Below, piece after piece: positions 1 through 11,777 of a stretch of DNA of 64,000 bases. The notes beneath the pieces are model-generated. The model was not told the origin of the DNA, ran no database searches, and saw only the letters and a program-made list of their open reading frames with translations. Both the position numbers and the translations under genes were made by a program. Location of the stretch: positions 50,249,136 to 50,313,135 of the forward strand of contig JASWHV010000004.1 in NCBI GenBank assembly GCA_030760725.1, read 5' to 3'. The stretch is from Neostapfia colusana (Eukaryota; Streptophyta; Magnoliopsida; Poales; Poaceae). The stretch's first letter is position 1; each line of letters opens with the position of its first letter.

Positions 1-1869
1 CTATCATACGAGAGCCAAAAGACTACGTACTCGTTTATAATTCGAGAGGTAACAATTGAAAGAGAGGTAGGTAAAAATTGGTGTTCTAATTTAGCTACGC
101 CAATGGACTATCCGGCACAGGACTGTTTGATCTTAGCTGCCAGTCCAGCTGGTGCACGAAGACAGGATTTCGGATGGGCAAAGCCATCTCTTAATTTATT
201 GACATGACAATTGACATGTCAGGTCACGCTTTGCCAGCACAGGCTGCATGCTGGCCACCTGAATGATCAATTCAGTACTGTTCGTGCTCCAGCCTTTCTA
301 CCATAAAAATCGTCTGAATCAGTTAGGTCCTCGTGATTTCTGGCTCCTCATGGCATGGAGAGCCATTGGTGTTCCTGATGATACGACGTTTCTGCTTTCA
401 ACTGGCAATGCTGCAAGGGCACTGTCCTCCCCGATTCTGATGCGAAATGGCAATGCCGCGTGTGGAAATCTATCTACTTTTCATTCGTTAAACCTAGCCC
501 ACACAAAGGACAAACGTTTTGTTGTTGTTTTTGTAAACCTAGCAAATACCAAGAAAGTTGGAAAAGGCTACATCATATAATATCCCTTTGGTCCAATGGA
601 CGTAAATTAATAGGTTTACTAACAACAATTGCACTCATAGTGTTGAGTCACATATTTTAGAAACTCAATGTCCCGTATTTTCTGAAGACTCTTTTCTGAC
701 TTGACATACAAGCTAATAAATTTGTAGGCTTTTTCGAAAGTCCAATAAATTTGTAGGCAAACTTCAGAGTCTGCTGCTATAGGTTAGTTCAAGTAAGATT
801 CATATTACATTATGCATTGTGGTCACCGCGCCTACAAATATGTAATCATACCCTCCAATCCTCCATACGGGACACATCAGATGCATATTGCAAACCCTAT
901 CAATTGACACCTCATCTCACGTAATACAACCAAAACTGGACGTAAGATTTTTATTCTTCAGGAGGCTCGGACCAATATAAAACTCATCTGAGGTTGTCTG
1001 AATCAACCTATGTCTTACATATCTAAATATCCATCGATTATCTGAGCATTGACAGATATAATTTCAAATGTATAAGCGTTCTAAACTACACGGAGACACG
1101 ATTTACTATGTATACCGCAATTTCTAATTCTGCCATAATGTTTTGTTTGGATGCGGGATGATGGTGTGGTAGCCGCATAATAAAAAACCGGACGCCTAGG
1201 TGTGCTGGCCTGTGCTAGGCCACAACCAAGCAGCTCCATAATCTCCTCTTTGCAGGCCAAAGATGAACCTTAATGGTCATATCCGGGGGAACAAGCAAGT
1301 GTCCAAAATATAAAATAAAAGAGAGACATACATAAAAGGGTGAGAAAGTTGTGGTGTGTCCATTTTAGGCGACTATGATTAGGGCTTGCGTGATCAATGT
1401 ACCCGTGCAAATCCAGTGATAATAAATCATATGATTGATAAATCCTGGCAAACTTAAACTTAACTAACAAGAAAAATAAGAATGACGAACGACTTGATTT
1501 TTATAGCAAGAAATGGCTTTTGCAATGTTTTGAACCTGAAAGTAAAAAAACAAAACTACACATGCCGACAATCCTTAAACTATGGAACCATGTATTATGG
1601 AATAACGGGAAATCACTGTCAAAAATCAAATATAATTACACGTAGGGTAGTGCACATTCAAATAGACACATGATCGTGAGAATATGATATAGGTACGCAT
1701 AACATTGTAAAATGCAAATGACATCGCGGACTGACGATGAAATTGAGCGAGTATGATGTAAAATGATCAAATAAGAAATAACACAACAACAGCATGCTGT
1801 CCTTAACTGCAAATATAGAGATGAAAAAAATAGAGAGACATGCATGCGCTGCATGCATTAGGCATATAC
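1..1869. other. AT-rich non-coding DNA, left edge of window
   Basis: No convincing exon was found on either strand. The minus-strand gibberellin 2-oxidase exon at 1870-2255 ends in a clear splice donor, so on that strand this stretch should be its first intron, but I see no second exon before the window edge. The short open frames here have no recognisable domain. A small repeat (ATAAATTTGTAGGC, about 716 and 747) is the only internal structure noticed. Confidence 0.5.
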
Positions 1870-2255
1870 CTGAACCGTGACGGATCCTCCGTGCCGATGG
1901 CCTTGGCCTTGCGCGCCACTGCGTCGGGGTCCGCATGCAGGATGAGGTACTCCAGCTCGCCGACGTCGCCGTGCGCTCCGATGTTCCGGCTGCCGTACCC
2001 CAGCGGGTCCGGCGGCCCCGCCGCCTGCTTCTCCTGCGCCGGCCGCGCGAAGAACGCGGATGCCGCGGCGTCCAGTCGGGTCGCCACCCCCGGTGGCACG
2101 CCGTGGTTGATGGCTCTGAAGAAGCCGCATTCCGCGCACGCGCGCACCAGCCGTCGCGCCAGCTCGCCGCGTCCGGCCGGCGCCGACATGTCCACCGTCG
2201 GGATAATGCCGTGAGGGATAGACTCTAGCGCCATCGCATCGGAGGGCACCACCAT
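1870..2255 (-). CDS. GA2ox: Gibberellin 2-oxidase, first exon only (partial gene)
   Basis: Gibberellin 2-beta-dioxygenases inactivate gibberellins in the cytosol using 2-oxoglutarate, oxygen and Fe(II). This exon encodes 128 residues plus two bases of the next codon. It shows the N-terminal dioxygenase (DIOX_N) signature: a VRACAECGFFRAINHGVP block near residues 38-55, and the GA2ox-typical run LGYGSRNIGAHGDVGELEYL near residues 86-105, ending in DPSRF. The reading frame passes into a consensus donor (CAG|GTATAT, minus strand) at 1870/1869, where family members also have an intron. The start is the first ATG after the TATA box at about 2350. The catalytic 2-His-1-Asp iron site lies in later exons outside this window, so completeness cannot be judged. 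The high-GC first exon is typical of grasses. No disabling change is seen. A detached exon fragment is possible but nothing suggests it. Confidence 0.88.
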
Positions 2256-2347
2256 GGCTGAGCAGCTAGCTAGCTTGGCTTACTGGCACTGTGCCGTGCA
2301 CTTCGTTGGAACGGCAATGAGGAAAAACGGTCTGGCAGTGGCGCAAG

Positions 2348-2354
2348 TATATAT
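2348..2354 (-). promoter_or_regulatory. TATA box of the gibberellin 2-oxidase gene
   Basis: A TATATA core on the minus strand lies about 95 bases before the ATG at 2255. That would place transcription start near 2320 and give a leader of about 65 bases. It is the only good TATA candidate close to the start codon. Confidence 0.55.
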
Positions 2355-2828
2355 GGGGATTGCACGTGGAGATTCCCATGGGAATGCTGACCCGTTGTTT
2401 CTGTTTTAACCTGGTGTCTTGGCTCCAAGTATTTGTCACGGATGATCCAACGAAGCAGTTGGATGAACACTCTTTCTCGGGGTTGGGTTGCAGGCCGTCA
2501 TCTAATTTTATTCCCTCGGCCTGTGTCGATGCACAGGTGGTGGGTAAAGGATTTAGGATCTTCCGTGCCTATCATGTTGGTAGTTTCAGAAATAAGCAAT
2601 ACTTTCTATGGCTTCTTAATTGTGTTACGTAATGATTGGAAATTGGAAGAACAAGCACATCTTATATTAAAAATTACAGGAACGTTGAATTGAATACTAA
2701 AGTGCATATATTATGATTTTATTGTTTGTAGGGTAGAGCTTTTCTAGAAGCGAATTATTTTTGTGTGTGATCTTAATCACCTCATTTGAAGGGTTGAAAG
2801 TTTATTAGGATAAACCCTTAGAAATAAA

Positions 2829-2894
2829 AAGAAAGGGCAGTCCGGTGCATGTAGCTCTTGCTTACGCAGAGTCCTGAGAAGAGTCTGACCCACT
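2829..2894 (-). mobile_element. 5'-truncated Au-type SINE with target-site duplication
   Basis: Read on the minus strand, this is the 3' body of the grass Au SINE: the conserved GAGCTACATGCACCGG core, then CTGCCCTTT and a short T-rich tail. The tRNA-like half with the A and B boxes is missing. An imperfect direct repeat of about 21 bases (AGGATAAACCCTTAGAA-type, 2807-2828 and 2895-2915) flanks it, as expected for insertion by LINE machinery. The copy is old, with many changes from the consensus I remember. It lies about 570 bases upstream of the gibberellin 2-oxidase start. Confidence 0.7.
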
Positions 2895-2916
2895 AGGATA
2901 AACTCTTAGAATAAAT

Positions 2917-3757
2917 AAATAATCAATTCATAGAATCATAACAAGTTACTTCATACAGCTTCTAGCCACCCTTAATTCATTTCATAATATTGATTATGTT
3001 TAAGAATCGGCTTCAGAAGAACGGCATTTATTGATTATGTATTAGAATCGGCTTTGTAAACCAAAATCAGCAAAATCCTTAGCACAACACAAATGTTTAA
3101 TATTTCTTATTTAGCTACGTGCATCAATCGTGAATGTTCGTGGATTAAGAAATCTACTACCTAGGATATGTGTCAACTTGATCGGAGCGTGAATGTATCG
3201 AAAGCTTAATTACACGGGCCCAACCCTAGGCAGGTGATGCAGAGGATCCGGAGCTCCGGTGGGTGCAGAAGCGTTCAAGTACAGCTTGTTGCATTGTTGT
3301 CCTAAATTAGTTTAGTCGTCTTTGTTCCTCGTCCATGTAGGTCGGAGCGGCAGATGATGCCAATGCCCCAAACGGAAAACTCACTTGTCCTCTCTTTCGA
3401 GAATCAAGAAAAAAAGGCGCACCGGCCCTCAAAAATCCTTTCTTGTCCTTTCTTGTTGCCTACCACATCGTGAGATGTATATTTTACGTATATATATGTT
3501 TCCGGCAGACTGGCACACCGGAAACTTCCCCAACTATAATCCCAAGAGGTTAGTGGATCGGACTTGATGTTGTTTTCAAGCAAAAAAACACATGCATATG
3601 ACTGTTAGAGAAGTTTATAAGTACCATTAGTTACAGTGTGTGTCTTTGTCGTCCCCTTGTTCTTAGAGTGCTAGGTCAACCTTCTTTGTTAATTCCTATG
3701 TTACTCAATTAAGATCACAGACAGCTTGATCATCAATGCGTAGTCTCCCACACTGAA
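2917..3757. other. Intergenic DNA between the GA2ox promoter and the repeat stack
   Basis: No gene was found. There is a small imperfect direct repeat at about 2992-3055, each copy containing TTGATTATGT and AGAATCGGCTT. The segment ends where the LTR-like sequence beginning TGTAAAATCCC starts at 3758. Confidence 0.5.
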
Positions 3758-6315
3758 TGTAAAATCCCAAAAACGTATATGGAATAAACCGAAGCTTGAA
3801 TGATACGCGTTTCAAATTCATGAAAAATGGGACTTACAAAAACTTTCTACATGTGATAGTGTACATGGGTGTTCAACAAGAAGAGCTCAAAGATTCATTT
3901 GAATGTGTTGGACCGATGTTGAGTTAAACCCATGTGTAAATCATTCATGTGCATGAGAAAGATTAAAAATAAGATTTTCAAACTCAAAGTTCACCTCAAA
4001 TTGTTGCCAAACTTTTGAATACGCATGCATCCTCATACACTTTTGATAATTTGAGGAAATTTAGGATTGCAACCTTCTAATTTTAGGGTGGGCTAAAAGG
4101 AGTTAAATACGATTATTTCCAAATTTGAGCTGAATTCAAATTTGAAAGTGAAATTCACACTGAATTTGGTTAATTCAAATTGCGGCCCATGTTTAAACCC
4201 CAGAAATATCAGATTGAGTGGATTTACATGATTCAAGATTTTTGGGAAAAATTTGTGAGGATAAGAAGAGGAGGAAAGGGGGTGGACCCTACATGTCATT
4301 GAGGCAACTTAACTTGCACACGAATTCTGTTTCTCTGTTTTCCGTCGAAGCAGCAGAACCTCCTCCGAGCGCCACCGAGACTCCACGCAACAGCCACCTC
4401 CTCGCTAATTCGTCGTGCTGGAGACCTACTCGTGCTTCCATCTACTGACGATGTGATCCGTTGCTCACAAAACCGACTCAACTCGGCCTTCGCCTCCTCC
4501 TCACGAACAAGAACAGAACTCAGAACAGCTCACGCCCTCGCCTCAGTTTCAACCGGGAAATCGTGAGTCTTGTGCGTGCAACATCCACCGAGCAGCAAAA
4601 CCGCAACATAGACTCCTCCTCTACTCACTCGACGCACAACCGATCAAGTTCCAGGCTACCAACACCGAGAACACCTTCCTCGTGCGGCAACCGAATACAA
4701 CCGACGATCGGTGCGCACGTGGACGGCACACCCAGGAGGTTTTCACGCCCGAACAAGGAGACCCAAGGACGCGCTGGTGATCCATGCTGCTTCTCTCTGA
4801 AACTCAGATCAAGCCATGAACCGCCGAGCTCCAATTTGGAGTTTTTGCTCCAGCGGGTGCAAACCGAGCGGCCGGTACGAAATCTCCAAATTCTCCTTCA
4901 ATCTTCATTCTTAGGTCAACAAATTAGGTATGAAGGGCTAGGCTAGCTGGCGGTGGTTTCCCCTTTTCAAACCTAGCTTGAAACCGCCGAGAGGCAGATT
5001 ATTTCAATGTTTCCCGAGCATTTCCCTAGTGGCACACCGCAGGCGCACGGTGAAACCCCATTAGCCGCCGTTCCCGAGTGTATTTGCTTACCTTTCAAAC
5101 TTTCATAGCATCTACTGGTGCTGTAGAGCATTTGTCCCGAGCGTTTGGGGTGCTAGAACGGCCGGTCGTCGGCGCCGATGTGGTCCCGAGGCCGCCGCAC
5201 GTCGCCGGTAGGTTTCCGACCGTCGGCAGCTTGAGCTCACACCAAAAACGGATTCTCCGTACTCATAAACCCACAGGCGCCAAGCCTCCGGCCGGGAGGC
5301 GGCCGGAAACTCTACTACGGCGAGCCACCGTTTCGGCCCGGCGAGGAGGCAGTGCGGGTGCGGAAAACTCGACTGGATGTTGAAGAAGCTGTGTCAGCCC
5401 CACGTGTCAGCGGCAGTATTCTCAAACCGGGATCGGCTGTGACTTGTGATCCGGTGTGGCTGCGCACTGTGAACCCAGTAGCCCCGGTGTGGTTTGCATC
5501 CCATTGGCTACGGTTTAAACAGTGGGCCCAATTCAGATTTCCAATAGAATTTTAATTCCAGATTTCAAGCAAAGTTTAGAAATTCATAACTTTGTGTAGA
5601 AAACTCCAAATTGGGTGATTCAATTTGGGTTAGATCCAGTTTGCAAATATCTATCCAAATATGAACCCCCAATTGTATGTAAGTCAATAATAAATTCTGG
5701 GTAATTATTTTAAAAATTTCTGTGAAAGAATTATTGAGGGAGTTTGGTTTATCCAAAAATCCCAAATTTTGCCAGAATATGATTTAGGATATTATTGAAC
5801 TTGTAGCAAATATTCAACTCATTTGGAGTTGAGTTGAGTAGGAATTTGCTGAGTGCAATATGCTGTACTCTAATTTGTCCAGAAACATTTTCAGAAAATG
5901 TTTCCACTTTATAAAATCCATTCTAGGCAATCCTTAGCTCCAAAAATCATAGGAAAATTCAGGCATGCTCTATGGGCTCATTATCTGGATTTGGCATAAA
6001 AATGCAAATTACTTCAAAATTAATTCCTTTTTGCACAACTTCTTAGCGAATTATTCTGGTTGAACTACTCATTGGAAACTCCTGAATTCCGGACCAAATA
6101 CTTTCTTGTGACCAGGAACTCACATGTAAAGTTTCAGCTCTAGTTGAGCCTTAGAACTCTCTGTGTTGATTTTCCATTCTTATGTAGGTGAGAAGAACAT
6201 AAGAATCTTGTGGAAATTATTTGGGACACATTTCCCCATCCACTTTAGCTGCTAGTTGGTAAGCTAAGTCTTTGTGTAGCATAGGAGTTTCTGTAAAAAC
6301 TTCAGAGTCAGTTGA
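3758..6315 (+). mobile_element. LTR 'E', first segment (5' end)
   Basis: The segment begins with TGTAAAATCCCAAAA, a typical Ty3/gypsy LTR start, and runs uninterrupted to the left end of the CACTA element. The composition is AT-rich with a GC-rich block at about 4320-5480, as in other large grass chromovirus LTRs. Parts, such as the AACTTTGTGTAG region near 5588, resemble the reverse complement of the LTR-like DNA at about 61430, so E and F are probably distantly related. No gag-pol belonging to E is in the window. E continues at 45022-45526 and 59335-59602. Confidence 0.65.
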
Positions 6316-6329
6316 CACTACTACAAAAA
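6316..6329 (+). repeat. CACTA left terminal inverted repeat
   Basis: CACTACTACAAAAA matches the inverted right end over 14 bases with one mismatch. It is the canonical grass CACTA terminus. Confidence 0.9.
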
Positions 6330-6424
6330 CCATTATCATAGGCGCCTCATTTTTCAGACCCAGGGGGTCCGTAAAAGATGCTTCTGTGATGTCGAATGAT
6401 TTAATAGTCGCTTGTGACGAATAA

Positions 6425-6690
6425 ACATCACAGACGGCTCACAATGGCAAACCGCCTGTGTAAACATATCAATTTTCACAGGAGTACCGTGGAGTAGGAG
6501 CCGCCTGTAATATAGGCCATTAATACAGGCGGCTGAAGCGACCGGGAGTAGGAGCCGCCTGCAATATTAGCCATTAATACCGAGTGGAATGCGCCCTTGA
6601 ATTCAAATCGAAGCCTCATTAATACAGGCGGCTGAAACGATCGGGAGTAGTGAGCCACCTGCAATATTGGCCATTAATACAGAGGGGATC
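6425..6690. repeat. CACTA left subterminal repeats
   Basis: There are several copies of a unit built from GCCGCCTG(T/C)AATAT, then GCCATTAATACAGGCGGCTGAA and CGATCGGGAG-like sequence, at about 6494, 6548 and 6646. A further copy is at about 7515-7570. In En/Spm elements such subterminal motifs are binding sites for the TnpA protein. Confidence 0.75.
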
Positions 6691-6875
6691 GGAACGCGCC
6701 TTTGACATCAATTTGAAGCTACCAAACTCGCAGCCCGGTATACATCAAACATATTTAGCATCAAACAAGAAGACAACAACCAATTCGATAATTGATAGTA
6801 AGCATTCATCATCAAACACACATTCATTAAAAATTAAATTTTTACAAACAACAAAAGAAAATAACTAACGATCGC

Positions 6876-7337
6876 CTAGTCCTGCGGTGGCGGAGAAACC
6901 AAACACCTGTCGGCGATCGCCTTCACCAACTTCCTGCTGGCTTCCACCCCAAGCACCTCACCGACCATCTCCTGCATCGCGTCAAGACGACCAGTCACTG
7001 CGCTTAACCCGAAGAGGTAGTGGGCTATGGTGCCCATTCCAGTACATTATAGAAGGCGACCAAGACCCAGAAGAACCATGGCATCAGATGTACCGTTAAA
7101 TACATCCTTCACAATCTGCCAGCGCAAAGGTGATAGGTCGTCGTCGTCCGCCTTTGCCCTGAGGGCAACCAAACTCTGCTCTAGGAAAGCAACTTTCCTA
7201 AACAGGTTCACTCTCTCTTTCGCCAAGGAAGGCGGCTGAGGTGCGGTTGGACCCGGGGACAGAGGTGCGGTTGGAGCCGGGGACGGAGGCACGACAAGTG
7301 GAGAGCATGGTCGTGAGCGCTTTGTCAGTGGTGCCAT
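6876..7337 (-). pseudogene. Small unrecognised gene at CACTA left end, interrupted by one stop
   Basis: An open frame starts at ATG 7337 (MAPLTKRSRP) and runs 96 codons to TAA at 7047-7049. The same frame continues for 56 more codons to TAG at 6876-6878. The downstream part begins CTGMGTIAHYLFGLSAVTGR and ends SPPPQD. Base composition and frame are continuous across the stop, so I read this as one 153-codon gene with a nonsense mutation rather than two genes. The N-terminal third is proline-rich; the rest looks helical (NLFRKVAFLEQSLVALRAK). I do not recognise a family. It may be an accessory CACTA gene or another captured host fragment. It is followed downstream by subterminal repeats. Confidence 0.45.
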
Positions 7338-7499
7338 TGAGACTAGGGATACGGTGCGGCGATGAAAACGAAGACTAGAGGGAAGAGGAAGACTGTGATG
7401 GTGGTGCAGACTGCAGAGAAGGAGAAGGTGCAGGTTATAATGGTGCAGAGGAGAGGTCGGATGCTTCAAATTCTGCGCGCGAATGGCAACGACCGCACG

Positions 7500-7835
7500 A
7501 TACAGGCGGACCGTGGAGTAGGAGTCGCTTGCAATATTTGCCATTAATACAGGCGGCTAAAGCGATCGGACGTGTGCGACTTATCTTTCGGTTACCACGC
7601 GCGTGAGGGGAACACGCCATGCACGCAGTACATGCGTCCTTAGAGTTACACGGGCGGAAAATCTTACGTTATAAACCACCTGTGATAAACATTCTTCATA
7701 GGCGGACAACTATAGATAAAGAACCGCCTGCGATAAAGATTCTTCACAGGCGGATACTATTTACATTACAAACCGCCTGTGATAAAGATTCTTCACAGGT
7801 GGCTAGTCGTAGGTATAACCGCCTGTGAAAATTGT
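7500..7835. repeat. Inner left subterminal repeats of the CACTA element
   Basis: A copy of the 6478-6560 unit is at 7500-7570, followed at 7660-7835 by alternating AACCGCCTGTGATAAAG and TTCACAGGCGG motifs spaced about 50-60 bases apart. The right end of the element has the same arrangement at 44840-45000. Confidence 0.7.
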
Positions 7836-8017
7836 AGCGAACAGAGGAAAAAAGAGCTTACACGCACATGTAGAGATGAAGCAGCACTCAGCCGGCCATG
7901 GCTTCAAGAGCAGTCTATTTCACTGTATGAATTTTGTTATTTTTTTAAAACATTCCAACATGTCAAAATTCAAATATTAAAAGAGAAAAATTGTCAAATT
8001 AAAATATTCAATCTTCA

Positions 8018-11000
8018 TTATAATATTACAAATATATAAAATATATGTCGTACAATTTTTCCAGCATTGATATCTTCTCGCATATAGGGTTTCAAATCCT
8101 TTTTAATGCTTACTTCTACGCGCTTGATGTTGTCAAGATCGGTGAAACGGTACATATCTTCATATTGATTATATTCCTCTTTATTATCTCCCACATTCTC
8201 AACTCCAACAATATTTTGCTTTCTAGAAACAACTACGTGCATCTTCTCAGTTCCTGGATCCTTTACATAAAAAACTTGTGCAACACGATCCGCGAGAACC
8301 CACGGATCATCTTTATAACCCACTTTGTTCAAGTCTACCAGTGTCAGCCCGTAGTTGTCCACTTTCACACCATCAGGATGTTTGACTCATTGGCACTTTA
8401 ACACGGGTATTTGCATTCTTTTTCCATAATCGAGTTCCCATATTTCCTCTATGAACCCGAAGTATGTGGTCTTCTTCCCTTGTGGATCATAAGTCTCTAT
8501 ACGAATACCACTATTTTGTGCAACACTCTTACCGTCTTTTTCCTTAGTGTAAAATGTGTAACCATTGATGTCATATGCTTGCCATGATGTCACCAAAGCA
8601 GATGGGCTAGAAGCTAACTTCTTCATTGTTGCCTCTTCATCAGAGTCTCCGTATGGTATATTTTTGTCCATTAACCATTCGGTGAAACATCTTCTGTGCT
8701 CATTCATGATCCAGTCCTCTGTGCGGCCTTGATTTTTTCGGCGAAGCTCAATTTTGTGTTCCTTGACGTACGACTCAGCTATTGCGAGCTGTTGTACACC
8801 AAAATATGCATAGTGTACTAATTTGTAATCATGAACGATAAAAGTAGCCACTTTGCCTATCCCACATAGTCTACCCTCATGTACTGGTATAGGCACACGT
8901 ATCGGCTTTCTATCTTTGATGTAATCAGCGCAACCCTCAATCACTTCTTCAGTAGTGTATCCTTCCAAAATTGAACCCTCTGGGTGAGAACGGTTCCACA
9001 CATAACCCTTTAATACTCCTAATATCTCTCCAATGGAAACATATGATGTAAATATTGTGGCCCCAATGATTTTATCTGATCAACAAGATGTATGATTAAG
9101 CGTACTTGCATATCAAAAATGGATGGTGGGAAGCACATCTCAAGTTTGCACATAGTCTCGACGATGTACGTTTTCAAATAGTCTAAGCCTTCCGAGGCTA
9201 TCACCTTTTGGGATACTGCATTGAAGAAGTAACACAAACGTGTGATGATAACTTTTACATGCTCACGTTTGATAACCCTTATTGCAATGGCAAGGAACAC
9301 TGTCATTATCATGTGAAGTCGTAAGAATTATAGCCAAATAAAGACAAGTCTTTCATCGAGATTATTTTGCGGATATTGGATGAGAAACTTGTGGACACTC
9401 TGATCCCACGCAAGCATTCGCAAATTGCCTTTTTTTCACTTGTAGTGTCAAGTTTTAGCTAGCTGGGGAAGCGTAATGCTTCCCGTTGGCCTTTTCTACC
9501 GGGTCAAGCTCTGGTCTCATATTAAGATTTACTAGGTTTATACGTGACTTTAATCCGTCATTTGTTTTCCTCGGCATGTCCAGCAAGGTTCCAATGATGC
9601 TGTCAAATACATTCTTTATAACGTGCATCAAATCAATACTATGGCAAATTTCTAGGTTCTTCCAGTACGGAAGATACTTGAAAAAAATTTGATTGTTTCT
9701 TGAGAGCCATGTAAGTTGTATCACCCGAAGATGTAGTTTTCTTTCGGTTTGTTCCTTTACATTTTTTGCCCTTACCAAAAGCAACCTGAATGTTCTTGAC
9801 CATTTCAAATACGAGTTTTCCACTATATGGTTTTGGTTCAATATATTTTTCAATTTTGTTATCAAATTGTTGTTTCATCTTCCTGTACTTGTGAGTATCT
9901 GTCAAGAACCGCCGGTGTCTCACGTACACCGTCTTTCTAGATGAAGTGAGGTACATAAATCCAGTTCCATCCATGCACCATACACAACCTGTCTTCCCTT
10001 TCATTTGTCCCGATAATGTAAACAGTCCGGGATAATCATGCATGGTAATGAATATTATTGCTCTTAGCGTGAAATACCCCCGCTTGTACTCATCCCATGT
10101 ACATACCCCTTCATTCCATAGTTTCGCCATATCTTCTATTAGAGTTTCAAAGAACACATCAATTTCGATGCCGGGTTATTTCGGACCTTGTATAAGAATA
10201 GATAACAAAATATATTTCCTTTTGTGACACAACCACGTCGGTAGGTTGTACATCGTTAATACCACGGGCCATGTGCTGTGTATGCTCCTTTTTTCACCAA
10301 ACGGATTCATTACATCTGTACCCAAGGCAAACCTTAAATTTCTGATTTCCTTTGCAAACTCTGGATACTAAATATCAAAAATTTTCTACTCGGATGCATC
10401 ACCAGGGTGTCGAATATATTTTTTATCCTTCCCGCGCTGCTTGGAATGTCAACGCATAAGTTCAGCCTCCCTAGGGTTTGAGAACAAACGTTTCAAGTGA
10501 TCAATTACTAGAAGGTACCACATCACCAAGGCAGGAACTTTTCCTCTTATTCTTCCTGCCTGCATCGTCAGAAGTATCGTCATCATCCCCTTCAGGGCCA
10601 ATAATATTCTTCTTATTCTTTAGGGTCTTATTCATGTTGGTAACATACTGGTGATTGTAGTCCTTCTTGTATCTACTGACTCCACAGGTGGGGCATCTAG
10701 TTGCGAGCTCATGCTCTTTGCCATAGAAAATACAATGGTTTACACGAGCGTGTATTTTTGTCACACCTAGTAACATCGAGCAAAGAAGTTTCTTCGCTTT
10801 ATAAGTGCTTCTGGGCAGTTTATTGGGATTTGGAAGAATTTCTGCCAAAAGATTCAAAAGATCAGAGAAACTACAATCGGACCATCCATGTGTAGCTTTC
10901 AACTTTAGTAGTTCTAGGACTGCCCGCAATATAGTAAACTCTTTATCACAACCCTTTGATTCATCATATAAGAGCCCCGTCGCCGCATTCTGTAATGTCT

Positions 11001-11421
11001 CTATTTTACTTAAACCTTTACTTGCTCCCATAGAAATCAATAGATGTGGTTCGATGTGACGCAACATCTCCTCATAATCAAACTCATCATCATCATCCTG
11101 ATTATCACTACCATAATCGATATGAGCATTATCGTCATCAGAACCTCTCTCATCATTTTTATCCACCTCATTCGTATCTAAATCACCATGCTCTGTCCAT
11201 ATTGTGTAATCTTTTTTGAAACTCCTTTTCACCAAATGAGGTTGGATTACTATAGTATCTATCCAAGCAATCTTATTTTCACAGTTGATACATGGACATA
11301 ATATGTCATCTATCTTTTGTATTTTTGCATGTCTCTTGGACGCTTCAATAAAGTTTGCAATATTTTGAATGTACATAGGATCAGGTTTTGGCATGTTGTA
11401 CATACACGCTCGGCGGTCCAT
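8018..11421 (-). pseudogene. CACTA TNP2-type transposase, decayed
   Basis: The domain order from the ATG at 11421 is that of plant En/Spm transposases. First comes a transposase-associated N-terminus (DRRACMYNMPK, about 11421-11190). Next is the Transposase_21/TNP2 core, with the cysteine pair RCPTCGVSRYKK near 10690, the LGTDVMNPFG and STWPV blocks near 10300, and GKTGCVWCMDG near 9985. A DUF4218 region follows (FPPSIFDMQV, 9312-9019), then DUF4216 with the C-terminus (9001-8018). The frame shifts several times, and in-frame stops occur, for example TGA at 8387-8389 where relatives have tryptophan and TAA, TAG and TGA stops in 10158-10500. The start codon is preceded by a splice-acceptor-like TTTGACATAG. 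The protein would have cut the element at its CACTA ends; this copy cannot. Confidence 0.9.
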
Positions 11422-11689
11422 CTTCTATGTCAAACAGTAAAAATAAAAATATGATAGTAACCATTTCTTGAATACAAGTGAAGACTGAAAGTTGAACACA
11501 AGGTTCATAAAGCTAGCGTACAATGATGGCACTCGGAGGCGAGGACGACAACGTGCGCGCTCTTGGAGGCGAGGGAGAGGACAGCGACGTGGGCTCGGCT
11601 GTGAGGGAGAGGACGGCGGCGGTGGCAACGACCAGGATGGCGGTGGCAGCGGCGAGGGATAAATATATTTTTTGGTAGCCTGACGCCGT

Positions 11690-11744
11690 CGATGTGAAAT
11701 CTCCCGAGTTAGGTTTTTGCGGTGCCCGAGCGGTGCTTTATATA
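11690..11744 (-). promoter_or_regulatory. Promoter and leader of the TNP2-type transposase
   Basis: A perfect TATATAAA is on the minus strand at 11737-11744, about 315 bases before the start codon. The leader that follows (containing GAGATTTCACATCGACG, then GCGTCAGGCT) is closely similar to the leader after the TATA box at 17213 that serves the divergent TnpA gene. Confidence 0.65.
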
Positions 11745-11777
11745 GTCGTCCATTATCATAGTCGGATATTAAGGAGA

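Noticed and set aside
263..580. 105-codon open frame on the plus strand
   Set aside because: No recognisable domain or codon bias; overlaps another random frame and has no promoter context.
1803..1869. Extension of the GA2ox reading frame beyond 1870
   Set aside because: It reads through a consensus splice donor into AT-rich sequence unlike the family.
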